A DNA stretch of 64,000 nucleotides from Lachnoclostridium sp. An131 (GTDB taxonomy: Bacteria > Bacillota > Clostridia > Lachnospirales > Lachnospiraceae), in the NCBI RefSeq assembly GCF_002160825.1, contig NZ_NFLI01000006.1, forward strand, positions 124,001-188,000, read 5' to 3'. A program made the position numbers and the translations under genes. How positions within the stretch are numbered: position 1 is the stretch's first letter; each line of letters starts with the position of its first letter. Below the pieces are notes generated by a model that was not told where the DNA came from, made no database searches, and saw only the letters and a list, made by a program, of their open reading frames with translations. This document shows, piece by piece, positions 8,125-15,883 of the stretch.

Positions 8125-8169
8125 AAAAGCCGTTCTGAACACCTGTCTGCTCCCTGTGTCCAAAACGGC
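8123..8169 (-). terminator. Rho-independent terminator of the radical SAM unit
   Basis: On the minus strand a GCCGTT...GGACAC stem pairs with GTGTTCAGAACGGC (one bulge) and runs straight into TTTTTT. It lies 28 bp beyond the 25-codon gene at 8197. Confidence 0.75.
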
Positions 8170-8196
8170 CTCTTCTTCGAAAGGAATATGTATTCC

Positions 8197-8274
8197 TTAA
8201 TTCTTTTTTCTTATAACTGCAGCAACAACTGCTGCGACTGCCACCACAATGGCAGCTGCGACTACTTTAAGCAC
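8197..8274 (-). CDS. 25-residue hydrophobic peptide gene downstream of the radical SAM gene
   Basis: A GTG start is preceded by AAAGGAGGAG with a 6-nt spacer. It encodes a single hydrophobic segment rich in Val and Ala (VVAAAIVVAVAAVVAAVI) flanked by Lys, ending RKKN, then TAA. It looks like a one-pass membrane micropeptide. It sits between the radical SAM gene and a strong minus-strand terminator, so it is probably in the same transcript. It could be a small membrane partner or a toxin-like peptide. As a substrate of the radical SAM enzyme it is a poor candidate because it has no Cys or other usual modified residues except Lys. Confidence 0.5.
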   Translation of the reverse strand: MLKVVAAAIVVAVAAVVAAVIRKKN

Positions 8275-8366
8275 TTTTGTCTCCTCCTTTCCCTTCGTCT
8301 TTGTGCGGGCCCTCTGGCCAGTGGTATCAGGCACAGCAGAACAACCAGGCCGGCATGGCTTTTTCT

Positions 8367-8408
8367 ATCTACCTGCGCTTTTCCATCCGGCCTCAGGTAC
8401 GGAAGAAC
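8367..8408 (-). other. Short MetK-like coding fragment
   Basis: Fifteen bases past the radical SAM stop codon, a minus-strand frame reads VLPYLRPDGKAQVD, which closely matches a highly conserved motif of S-adenosylmethionine synthetase. The matching frame has no start codon, and sequence on either side does not resemble MetK. It may be a chance match or a tiny gene remnant. Confidence 0.3.
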
Positions 8409-8423
8409 TCCCTCCTTTTCCTG

Positions 8424-9809
8424 TTATGATTCTCCCGAGGCCCTTCTGCACCCGCCGCAGGCAGCACAGCCGCCGTGAGACTCCTCCCAGAGCCTGTCTG
8501 CCACCGGCGCCCATTTCGCAGCCACATCCACGCATTTGTCGGAAAACTCCTTTGCAGTCTCCAGATTCTGATAGTCCGTGCTCCTGGCATGGCTCTTTTC
8601 CACGATCTCCGTCAGCCTTCCCGGATTGTCCAGTACCGGACAGGGGCGAAGCATGTTCTCATTCCAGGGCTGGTTGTCGTGATAGCCCATGAACAGCGGA
8701 GAGCGGTAAGCCTCCAGAAGAGTCTTCTCCCTGATATTGGAATCGGAATAGTGAATGAAAGCGCAGGGCTCGATATCTCCATTTGCGTTAATGTGGCAGT
8801 AGCTCCGTCCTCCTGCGATGCAGCCGCCCACATACTCTCCATCGTTCCAGAAGTCTACAGTAAACAGCGGCTTCGTCTGGCAGTACTCCCGGATCTTGTG
8901 GTACATCATCTCACGCTGCTCAGCTGTCGCCATCAGCTCCGGCACCGCGGCCTTGCCTACCGGCATGTAAGTGAAGAACCAGGCGAATTTCGCGCCCATA
9001 TCGATCATCTGATCAAAATACGCTTCGCTTCCGATTACCTCTGCATTGGCCGAGGTGTAACAGCAGGAAATTCCAAAGGGCAGCTTCTTCTCCCTCAGGA
9101 TATTCATGGCGCGGATAATCTTCTGATAGGTTCCGTTTCCTCTTCTGGAATCTGTAGCCTCCTCAAACCCCTCGATGCTGATGGCAGGCACGAAGTTCTG
9201 CACTCGGAGCATCTCCTCCGCAAAGGCCTCGTCAATCAGCGTTCCGTTCGTAAACGTGGAAAATACACAGTCCGGATGATCCTCGCAGAGACGGATGATG
9301 TCTTTCTTTCTCACCATCGGCTCACCGCCGGTAAAGAGATACACATATGTACCCATTTCGACGCCCTGGTTTACGATGTCGTCCATCTCCTCATAAGCCA
9401 GATTCATATGATTTCCATATTCCGCCGCCCAGCAGCCGGTGCATTTCAGATTGCAGGCGCTGGTGGGATCGAGAAGAATCGCCCAGGGGATATTGCAGTT
9501 ATATTTCTTTTTGTATTCATTCTGTCTCTGATATCCGAGCAGGCAGCCATTGAGAATGAAGTTTTCAAACAGACGGTTCCGCACGCCCGGATCGATATCC
9601 GTCCACAGGCTTATGACGAGCTGGCGCCAGTTGTTGTCCTTGTCCATCACTGCCTTGCGAATGGCTTCCCGCTGAGCCTTCAAGGTGTCCTTCCGGTCGA
9701 ATCTGTCAAACCAGTCCAGAAGCTTTGGAAGATTCTTCTCCGGGTCCTTGTCCATATAAGAGAGTATTTGTTTTACTGCAAATGCGCTTACGTTTTCTTT
9801 TAATGTCAT
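8424..9809 (-). CDS. Radical SAM/SPASM-like protein
   Basis: This 461-residue protein has the radical SAM CxxxCxxC motif as CNLKCTGC (Cys119, 123, 126) and a conserved YLFTGGEPMVRK segment near 165. The C-terminal region has scattered Cys (GGCIAGGRSYC, EPCAFIH, RPCPVL, CAACGGC) typical of auxiliary-cluster (SPASM-type) domains. About 100 helical residues precede the core. Such proteins are common in Clostridia, but the substrate is unknown. It diverges from a TetR regulator 400 bp away, and a micropeptide gene lies immediately downstream. Confidence 0.85.
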   Translation of the reverse strand: MTLKENVSAFAVKQILSYMDKDPEKNLPKLLDWFDRFDRKDTLKAQREAIRKAVMDKDNNWRQLVISLWTDIDPGVRNRLFENFILNGCLLGYQRQNEYKKKYNCNIPWAILLDPTSACNLKCTGCWAAEYGNHMNLAYEEMDDIVNQGVEMGTYVYLFTGGEPMVRKKDIIRLCEDHPDCVFSTFTNGTLIDEAFAEEMLRVQNFVPAISIEGFEEATDSRRGNGTYQKIIRAMNILREKKLPFGISCCYTSANAEVIGSEAYFDQMIDMGAKFAWFFTYMPVGKAAVPELMATAEQREMMYHKIREYCQTKPLFTVDFWNDGEYVGGCIAGGRSYCHINANGDIEPCAFIHYSDSNIREKTLLEAYRSPLFMGYHDNQPWNENMLRPCPVLDNPGRLTEIVEKSHARSTDYQNLETAKEFSDKCVDVAAKWAPVADRLWEESHGGCAACGGCRRASGES

Positions 9810-10206
9810 TATTTTTCCTTTCCCTTTTGTAGTTTATATTTTTATCCCTGCTGTTTTTAGTCTCTGATTGTCCTCCTTTATGTTTGATGATGATACAGGG
9901 ATTTTACCGCCGTATTTTTTTATTTATGTTCCAGTTTTGTTTGAAAATTATTAAGATATGAATTTGTGCCCTTTTCTCACAGATCTCATAAAATTCATCA
10001 AACTGTATCTCTATCGGCGGCAGTCCATGACGGAGCTTGATTCAGGCTTGCTTTTCTTAATGCTGACACTTCCCAATAATCCTCCAAATGACTGAGCTGC
10101 TGGATAGGCGCCCCCCCAAGTTCACTCTTGTGTTGTACTATTGGATATGTTAGAATAAGGTCAGATTTTAAAATTTGTTTTTATTTTATGGGAAGGAGGT
10201 GACAGG
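9810..10206. other. Intergenic region with possible decayed minus-strand coding remnant
   Basis: The part next to 10207 holds the TetR promoter. Between about 9960 and 10110 the minus strand has two short frames, APIQQLSHLEDYWEVSALRK and PPIEIQFDEFYEICEKRAQ. They read like protein but are out of frame with each other and lack starts. They may be a frameshifted gene remnant that I cannot identify. Confidence 0.25.
10128..10156 (+). promoter_or_regulatory. Promoter of the TetR gene at 10207
   Basis: TTGTGT (10128-10133) and TAGAAT (10151-10156) have a 17-bp spacer. GGAAGGAGGTGA at the start codon is the ribosome site. Confidence 0.5.
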
Positions 10207-10827
10207 ATGCCAAGGGTAGCTTATTCTGAGGAAGATAGAGAGCGCATTAGAATGGAACTTGTTGCAGTTGGTCTTGAACTGATGGCAAAACAGGGCATAC
10301 AGCATACTACTGTGGAGCAAATATATAAAAAAGTTGGTATCTCACGAACTTTCTTTTACTCTTTCTTTGCAACGAAAGAAGATTTGATCGTTGAAACGCT
10401 GTACCTGCAGCAGCCTAAAATTATTGAACAGGCGCAAAGACTGATGGCCGATCCTGCTTTAAGCTGGCGTGATGCCGTGAAACAATTTCTCTATGCCTGC
10501 TGTTACGGAGAGAAAAATGGTATCGCTGTTTTAACGATTGAAGAACAGCAGCTTATTTTCAAACGTTTGTCAAAGGAAAGCTATCAACTGTTCCGTCAAA
10601 AGCAGCGCCGCCTTTTTGGAGAAATTTTAGAAAGCTTTGGCATAAAGGCAGACACGGCAAGAATCAATTTATTTACGAATTTGAGTCTGACAGCGATGGT
10701 TGTACGCAGAGCAATCCCTGATACGTTACCTCTGTTTGTTCCCGAAGCTGCCGATGAAACAGTTGACTTTCAAATAAACGCCATTGTAGATGCCCTGGAG
10801 AAATTAAAAGCAGTGCCTGCCGTTTGA
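10207..10827 (+). CDS. TetR/AcrR family transcriptional regulator
   Basis: This 206-residue protein has an N-terminal HTH (residues about 10-57: RIRMELVAVGLELMAKQGI, TVEQIYKKVGISRTFFYSFF, ATKEDL) and a helical C-terminal ligand domain. A strong GGAAGGAGGTGA ribosome site supports the start. It is followed by a hairpin and then a co-oriented three-gene unit (11032-12880), and it diverges from the radical SAM gene, so either could be its target. Base composition is visibly more AT-rich than its left neighbours, hinting at separate origin. Confidence 0.85.
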   Translation: MPRVAYSEEDRERIRMELVAVGLELMAKQGIQHTTVEQIYKKVGISRTFFYSFFATKEDLIVETLYLQQPKIIEQAQRLMADPALSWRDAVKQFLYACCYGEKNGIAVLTIEEQQLIFKRLSKESYQLFRQKQRRLFGEILESFGIKADTARINLFTNLSLTAMVVRRAIPDTLPLFVPEAADETVDFQINAIVDALEKLKAVPAV

Positions 10828-10843
10828 GTGATTGGAATGAGAT

Positions 10844-10892
10844 AATCCGTCCGAATATCATGTTTCGGCCATATATTCAGACGGATTGTATT
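10844..10892 (+). terminator. Terminator-like hairpin after the TetR gene
   Basis: 15-bp arms with one mismatch (10844-10858 and 10873-10887) are followed by GTATTTT, 17 bp past the TetR stop codon. Confidence 0.6.
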
Positions 10893-11031
10893 TTAGCCAG
10901 AATAAAAACAAATTTTGATTTTTGCTCTTATTTTAAGAAATAAAACCCGGAATAAACCGCAAAGAAGAGCATGCGCTGAAAGTATTTGATTTTTCTAATG
11001 AACATTCAAACATTTAGGAGGAAAAAAGATT

Positions 11032-11517
11032 ATGGGATTTTTCAGCAAGTTATTTAAGGAGCCTGAAATTGACATGGAAAAGAGCAATGCAAACTCAAAG
11101 AAAATGCGCGCTCTATTTAACCAGGTGGTAGAAAACGGAGACAATTACAGACTGATTTTCGGATATACCGAAGATGTGAGCCGTTTTAACTATGGCTTTG
11201 TTCATGGAAGTAAAACCAAAATTGGCAATCTGATTGTCGGCTGGAACGAAAACAGCCAGACGATTGTGGTTGTTCCCACAGTACCCGATCTTTCCGGCTG
11301 CGGTGATCCGACTTACTATCGCCGCTCTGAAATTCTGAAAGCCTATCGGAATAAATACCCTACCGATGCTTTCATTATTTACCCGGATAAAAAAGGATAC
11401 ATTGGCATCAATGCCTACGACTGGCTGGAAGATGAAAAGCTGTATGTTTATGTATCACAGGAAGATGAATTGGCCGCTTTTACTGACTTCTTTATAAACC
11501 GTTTTGCAACAAAGTGA
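11032..11517 (+). CDS. Hypothetical protein
   Basis: I do not recognise this 161-residue protein. It starts with MGFFSKLFKEPE, a short amphipathic N-terminus common in small cytoplasmic hypothetical proteins. It continues as a mixed alpha/beta domain with several beta-strand-like stretches (NLIVGWNENSQTIVVVPTV, DAFIIYPDKKGYIGINAYDWL). No transmembrane segment is seen. An AGGAGG site precedes the ATG. The next gene, a small membrane peptide, begins 8 bp after its stop, so the two and the DUF1266 gene form one unit. Confidence 0.7.
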   Translation: MGFFSKLFKEPEIDMEKSNANSKKMRALFNQVVENGDNYRLIFGYTEDVSRFNYGFVHGSKTKIGNLIVGWNENSQTIVVVPTVPDLSGCGDPTYYRRSEILKAYRNKYPTDAFIIYPDKKGYIGINAYDWLEDEKLYVYVSQEDELAAFTDFFINRFATK

Positions 11518-11525
11518 GGTAAAAG

Positions 11526-11696
11526 ATGCCTATTGGAGAAATCGGAGCGTTCCTGCTGTTTCTTGTGATCGTGTTTATAATCGGCAATTTATGGTTTCAT
11601 TTTGTAGAAGCAATCCTGCGGCAGATTAAAAAGCCGTTTACACGTCACAAAAAACCTCCGGCATGGCATCCGCTCCCCCCGGACAGGGAGGATTGA
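11526..11696 (+). CDS. 56-residue single-pass membrane peptide
   Basis: This small gene is packed between its neighbours. The ATG at 11526 follows the upstream stop by 8 bp, and the TGA ends 2 bp before the next ATG. The peptide starts MPIGEIGAFLLFLVIVFIIG, a clear transmembrane helix with a short outside N-terminus. A basic, proline-rich cytoplasmic tail follows (RQIKKPFTRHKKPPAWHPLPP). The tight spacing on both sides and the coherent membrane topology argue that it is real. Its function is unknown; it may anchor the DUF1266 partner. Confidence 0.65.
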   Translation: MPIGEIGAFLLFLVIVFIIGNLWFHFVEAILRQIKKPFTRHKKPPAWHPLPPDRED

Positions 11697-11698
11697 AA

Positions 11699-12880
11699 AT
11701 GTTAGATATAGACGAGATTTTGAAACAGGCACGGCAGGCAAAAGAGCAGGCGCTCGCTTCTGTGAAAGAAACTATGGAAAAGAACGAGGAACGGATCAGT
11801 AAAATCCAGGTTTCCAGCTCTGAAAAGGACACAGCTGCATCTGCCGATGAAGTAGAAGAACAGATTGCCGCTAATACTCAGCGTCAAGTAGAAATTCTCG
11901 GACAGATATTTGGACCGGACAGTATGGCTCAAATGGCTGCGAATGAGGAATTGCTGCAAAAGATGGTAAATGATAAAGCCGCCGAAGCGGCTTCAGCTGC
12001 TGCCGGAGGCCTAATGGAGCAGCTTTTCGGAGAAGATATGGGGATTCTTGCGGCGGCTCTGGAAACGCTGGAAATGGAAGATGCGGATGATGAAGAAGAA
12101 CGCTCATTTGATCTGGAACTGGAAGAAAACCTTTATATTACATTGGAAGAGGCTATGGCCCGGATTGAGGCCATGCCCGAACCAGAACCGCTCCCCTATC
12201 AAAAAGAGGATGGAAAATGGAAACGCTTTGGCATCCTGCTGTCTGGTATCTTATCGACCCTCAACAGCCACGATTTGGATGACATGGATGTGGAGGAGCA
12301 TATTCCTGTTATGGAACAGAAAATCGTGTCTCTTGTGCGCCGCTCATGGGGAATCGATGGCCGGAGCGATCTGCTGGATATGATCCGCTATCTGGCTCAA
12401 GAGGGATATATCCTGCGGTACCAGCTTTATAGTGAGGCGTCTTCACCGGAGGAACTGATGGACGAAACTATGGACGAAGATGACCGTGAGTCCGTTTGCC
12501 GGGCATGGAGGTTTGCGCAGCGGTATAAGGCTCAATATGCCCCCGGTTTTATGGCTGGATGGGATATTGGCCGGGCAGCGATGCTGACACGCTGGGGATG
12601 CTATTTAGGCTGGATCACGGAAAGCGAGGCTGTTGGTATTCTGTGGGATCTCTCCCAAAAAGTTGTCGAGGAGCTGCACAGCTGGCGCGAATTTGCTCAA
12701 TCTTATCTTTTTGGCGGCCTGATGTGGAAATTGCTGTGCGGTGACAGCTCCGCAGGAAGTTACCTGGGTTATCTTGCAGACGCCGCCACAGACCTGTTGA
12801 CCGGAAAAGCGGAGCAGGATAGCGGACAATGGCGCGACTGCCCCTGGCCTGCACAGAGAAAAATTGGCTTCACATTATAA
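11699..12880 (+). CDS. DUF1266 domain-containing protein
   Basis: The gene encodes 393 residues from the ATG at 11699, preceded by GGGAGG. Residues 1-130 are acidic and helical and probably form a coiled coil (QARQAKEQALASVKETMEK). The C-terminal half carries DUF1266: WRFAQRYKAQYAPGFMAGWDIGRAAMLTRWGCYLGWITESEA, then FAQSYLFGGLMWKL. Family function is unknown. The domain is found in bacterial effector-like or immunity-like islands and in stand-alone proteins. It is the last gene of a three-gene unit with the membrane peptide. In-frame sequence further upstream overlaps that peptide gene and was excluded. Confidence 0.8.
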   Translation: MLDIDEILKQARQAKEQALASVKETMEKNEERISKIQVSSSEKDTAASADEVEEQIAANTQRQVEILGQIFGPDSMAQMAANEELLQKMVNDKAAEAASAAAGGLMEQLFGEDMGILAAALETLEMEDADDEEERSFDLELEENLYITLEEAMARIEAMPEPEPLPYQKEDGKWKRFGILLSGILSTLNSHDLDDMDVEEHIPVMEQKIVSLVRRSWGIDGRSDLLDMIRYLAQEGYILRYQLYSEASSPEELMDETMDEDDRESVCRAWRFAQRYKAQYAPGFMAGWDIGRAAMLTRWGCYLGWITESEAVGILWDLSQKVVEELHSWREFAQSYLFGGLMWKLLCGDSSAGSYLGYLADAATDLLTGKAEQDSGQWRDCPWPAQRKIGFTL

Positions 12881-12926
12881 ATCTTTTTGAATATTTGCTG
12901 CTATTCACCAGCCGCTAATTGTTTTT

Positions 12927-13148
12927 TCATATCTCTATGTTGACATCGGTGTACAAGGGGCAATGCGCCCTTGGTACACCGACACCAGCAAAAAATTCCC
13001 GTCTCATTTCACTTGACAACACCTCACCGCTCTTTCCCGTCTGAACAATCCTTTTCCCAAGTACATCCGCCTTGGAAACGGTCTTGAAGGCGCCTTCATG
13101 GTAAGCCTGTACAGTAAACTCTCCGATTTCTTTATTGATGAGAGACAT
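12927..13148 (-). pseudogene. ahpC: ahpC (peroxiredoxin) 5' remnant
   Basis: The first 32 codons are clearly AhpC: MSLINKEIGEFTVQAYHEG, then FKTVSKADVLGK. In the family this is followed by the WSVFFFYPADFTFVCPTE segment with the peroxidatic Cys. Here, after the GK, the frame continues into unrelated sequence with no active-site Cys and stops at 73 codons. The promoter-proximal part and an upstream palindrome persist. It is a 5' fragment left after deletion or recombination and cannot be an active peroxidase. Confidence 0.7.
12947..12981. repeat. Near-perfect palindromic hairpin
   Basis: Arms of about 15 nt (12947-12961 and 12965-12981, one bulge) form a very stable stem with a tiny loop. No T-run follows on either strand, so it is not a clear terminator. 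It lies inside the 3' remains of the ahpC remnant. Confidence 0.5.
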
Positions 13149-13636
13149 AGAGCTTCCTTCTTTATGCTTTATTAGTTAGTTTAATCTAACAAATATTGTT
13201 TATACTAGACTTTTTTTAATTTTTCAAGAAGATACGCCCTTTATCTTGAGCGGCCAGCCAGCCCGGCCGGCTTCGCTAAATCAACCTTTTACCAATCATC
13301 AACGCCCATTTGCAAATAGAATGTCAAGTCACCAGTTGTCATTCTGCTGAAGCTATCGATGGCACTGGATTTTTGTCACATTAAAGTGTATAATTGTTAT
13401 TTATAAGGAAATGTTTACATTTGCAGAAATGTACATTTTTATGACAGGGGGGACGAGCCTATGGAGAGAAAGATGACGTTAAACGGCTTTTGAATTACTT
13501 TAAATATAGCGTTTGAATAACAGCAGATGTGAGTTTCATGGCTAAAATTATGAAAGAGTGGAGTAAGGACAGTTTTTCGATAGCAGTAGAAGCCTAAATT
13601 ATTGAACAAATGAAATACGGAAAAGGGGGAATTGAA
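13149..13636. other. Intergenic region: ahpC upstream region and promoter area of the 13637 gene
   Basis: A GTTAG...CTAAC palindrome (13175-13190) lies just upstream of the ahpC remnant, where a PerR/Fur-like site would be expected. A TATAAT-like box occurs near 13390. A 19-codon frame at about 13537-13596 (MAKIMKEWSKDSFSIAVEA) is not convincing as a gene. Nothing else is recognised. Confidence 0.35.
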
Positions 13637-14425
13637 ATGACAGAATACTCTTCACTGGAGGCACAGGCAGCGCAGCACACTCGGCAGGTGACAGAGCTGG
13701 CCGGGAAATATTTGTCTGAGCACTCTGAAGAAGCAGCAGAGGCACTGGAGTCTTTATACAGTAAAACAATGGAATATTATCAGCAGCATTGCAATGCCTA
13801 TGAGGGCGTTTTAGCTACGCATGCGCACATATTGGCACTGTGGAATGTCAATGAGTACTTCTGCCCCAGCGAAGCCTACGTCTATGCCCGTGCATCGGAA
13901 CAAGCATTTCGGGAATATTTAAATTCTGAGGCTGTGCGCAGAGATCCGGCCCAGCAGCAGACAGCAATGACCTTTCTGCAAAATGTCTGGCTGATTTGCG
14001 CATATTGCGACTATTCAAATGACGAATTATGGGGAGCATGGGAGTGGCTGAAGAAAATTCCCGCCGAGCGGGCAAGCGTGACAGATCTTGCATTGACAGC
14101 AACCGTTCTTTTACGGCTGACTATGGAGAAGGGGATAAACGAATTTTACACAGCATTTACTTCCTTCCAAATGATGGATGAACGATTCACAAAGCCGCCG
14201 CTGCAACTGTTTGAAGAAGATATCATCCGCACGGCCTATGGTTTTTATTATATGTATTACACCCACGATGTGCGTGATTCGCAAGGAAACATCCCCTATG
14301 ATCCCAGCCGGGCCGTCGCCATTTTGACCCGGTCCTATCCCCTGTTCACAGATTCTCAACAGAAAGAATTCATGCAGAAGAATATTGACTCAGCCATGAA
14401 AAAATTGCTGAACGGGAGAGAGTAG
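13637..14425 (+). CDS. Helical hypothetical protein
   Basis: I do not recognise this 262-residue protein. It is almost wholly alpha-helical (for example QAAQHTRQVTELAGKYLSEH, ASEQAFREYLNSEAVRRD, LRLTMEKGINEFYTAFTSFQ), with a TPR-like alternation but no clear repeat. It has many Tyr and Trp, no signal peptide and no membrane segment. The ATG at 13637 is chosen because GGGGGA lies 7 nt upstream. An in-frame ATG at 13610 lacks a ribosome site. A long imperfect hairpin (14462-14527) follows the gene. Confidence 0.65.
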   Translation: MTEYSSLEAQAAQHTRQVTELAGKYLSEHSEEAAEALESLYSKTMEYYQQHCNAYEGVLATHAHILALWNVNEYFCPSEAYVYARASEQAFREYLNSEAVRRDPAQQQTAMTFLQNVWLICAYCDYSNDELWGAWEWLKKIPAERASVTDLALTATVLLRLTMEKGINEFYTAFTSFQMMDERFTKPPLQLFEEDIIRTAYGFYYMYYTHDVRDSQGNIPYDPSRAVAILTRSYPLFTDSQQKEFMQKNIDSAMKKLLNGRE

Positions 14426-14783
14426 GCAAGAACGGTATATCTACCTTGCCTCAACCGGCTATGTGGTGGAAGATGAAGGCTGTCGAAAGCTCAAGGCCAG
14501 CTAGCGGCTGCCTTTATCTTCCACACAAGTCCACTCGCATAGTTTCATTCTTTTTCCAAACAAAGTACCAAATGGATACCATTCACTCATGCCATTTCAT
14601 TTTCTTTGCTCTCAGATTCTTACAGTGTATTTGCGGACGCCTCTTGACGCCAGCTCATCTGTATCTATCTCTGATTCTTGTCAAGAGCTTCTCAATGACT
14701 GTACTGCCGCTTTTCTGTTAGGTTTCCTTCTCCCATATACGAGGTTTGTCCTGAAACATATCTATATTTTTACTCCTCATATC
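14426..14783. other. Gene-free stretch with a long imperfect hairpin
   Basis: An 18-19-nt imperfect inverted repeat (14462-14480 with 14510-14527) may end transcription of the upstream gene, though the T-run is weak. A short frame across it, ERYIYLASTGYVVEDEG, may be a coding remnant. The rest is AT-rich with nothing recognised. Confidence 0.35.
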
Positions 14784-15287
14784 CTATCTCTTCCGCCATT
14801 TTCCAAGCCAAAATCTACTTTTTCCTTCCGGTTTTTCTTTCACCTCTTTCTCCGGCTGCAGATGTCTTACCGGTTCTCTCTTTGCAGGCGGTTCCAGATA
14901 ACGTTTTATGCCTACCTTATATACACGGAAGGGTCCAATATAATTTCCGTCCAGATCCAGCAGGGCATATAACACAATTTCTTCATCCGAAGTCATACCG
15001 AAGCCGTCTTCATCCGCCCAGTACATTCCGTCCGGCTGAACCTGCCATCGAATGATATAGCTGTGCTCGTCAAACCTCCCAAATTCTGTCCGGTAGCGGA
15101 TCACAGGCTCCAGGCAGCCCTCTTCAGTAAGATGCGACGTCCATTCTTTCTCCTTCACGATCCCCGGGAAACCGACAAATCGTCCCGTCTTATCCGTAAT
15201 CGCTTTTTGCCGGCCAGTCCGGTCGCTGGTAAAGATAATTTCCGGATTCTCCCTCAAACCATAGCTGTAAGAATGTGAAAAACCCAT
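14784..15287 (-). CDS. Hypothetical protein at the end of the large operon
   Basis: I do not recognise this 167-residue protein. It has beta-rich segments (RENPEIIFTSDRTGRQKAI, RYRTEFGRFDEHSYIIRWQV, EEIVLYALLDLDGNYIGPFR) and a strongly basic, proline-containing tail (KEKPEGKSRFWLGKWRKR). It begins 17 bp after the macrodomain gene and is the last gene of the long minus-strand array. Downstream sequence on this strand has no coding capacity I can see. Confidence 0.65.
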   Translation of the reverse strand: MGFSHSYSYGLRENPEIIFTSDRTGRQKAITDKTGRFVGFPGIVKEKEWTSHLTEEGCLEPVIRYRTEFGRFDEHSYIIRWQVQPDGMYWADEDGFGMTSDEEIVLYALLDLDGNYIGPFRVYKVGIKRYLEPPAKREPVRHLQPEKEVKEKPEGKSRFWLGKWRKR

Positions 15288-15304
15288 AAGCTCCCTCCTC
15301 TCTG

Positions 15305-15883
15305 TCAGTCTTCAGCAGCAGGAGCGTCCTCGGCTACCGCCCCGGACTTTTCCAGTTCTTCCAGAACACAATCGTATACGCGCCGGTCCACGCAGGAAAA
15401 CACCACTTCCAGCCGCTGATCCGGATTAGCCTTCAGCCATCTCTGCACTGTTCTCACGGCAATTTCCGCCGCTTCTTTTTTCGGAAAATGGTAAATTCCT
15501 GTAGAGACAGCCGGAAAGGCAATAGAACGAATCCCATGCTCCTTCGCCAGCTCCAGACAGTTTTTGTAGCAGACAGCCAGCAATCCCTCATCGTCCCGCC
15601 CATAGACAGGGCCCACCGTATGGATGACATATCTGGCCGGAAGCCTGTAGCCTCCGGTGAGCTTCGCCTGTCCCGTATCGCAGCCGCCCAGCGTCCTGCA
15701 CTCCTCCAGCAGCCCCGGTCCTGCCGCCCTGTGAATCGCACCGTCCACGCCGCCTCCGCCCAGCAGGGTCTTGTTGGCGGCGTTTACAATGCAGTCCACC
15801 TCCAGACGGGTGATATCTTCATTTGTAAGCAGAATTCCCTTTACCGGTCCGAACCTTTTGATTTCCTCTGCAGCAGTTCTCAT
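15305..15883 (-). CDS. Macrodomain protein, putative ADP-ribose/O-acetyl-ADP-ribose hydrolase
   Basis: This 193-residue macrodomain is of the MacroD/YmdB type. DCIVNAANKTLLGGGGVDGAIHRAAG holds the NAAN and GGGVDGAIH catalytic-loop motifs, and AVSTGIYHFPKKEAA is the second phosphate loop. Such enzymes remove ADP-ribose from proteins or deacetylate O-acetyl-ADP-ribose. The start at 15883 overlaps the VWA stop codon (ATGA), a sign of translational coupling. An upstream in-frame extension is unlikely. Together with the sirtuins, ADP-ribosylglycohydrolase and NADAR domains elsewhere in the window it fits an ADP-ribose theme. Confidence 0.9.
   Translation of the reverse strand: MRTAAEEIKRFGPVKGILLTNEDITRLEVDCIVNAANKTLLGGGGVDGAIHRAAGPGLLEECRTLGGCDTGQAKLTGGYRLPARYVIHTVGPVYGRDDEGLLAVCYKNCLELAKEHGIRSIAFPAVSTGIYHFPKKEAAEIAVRTVQRWLKANPDQRLEVVFSCVDRRVYDCVLEELEKSGAVAEDAPAAED

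Noticed and set aside
8475-9803. A 442-codon plus-strand frame
   Set aside because: It is antisense to the radical SAM gene, whose CxxxCxxC core and family length are certain.
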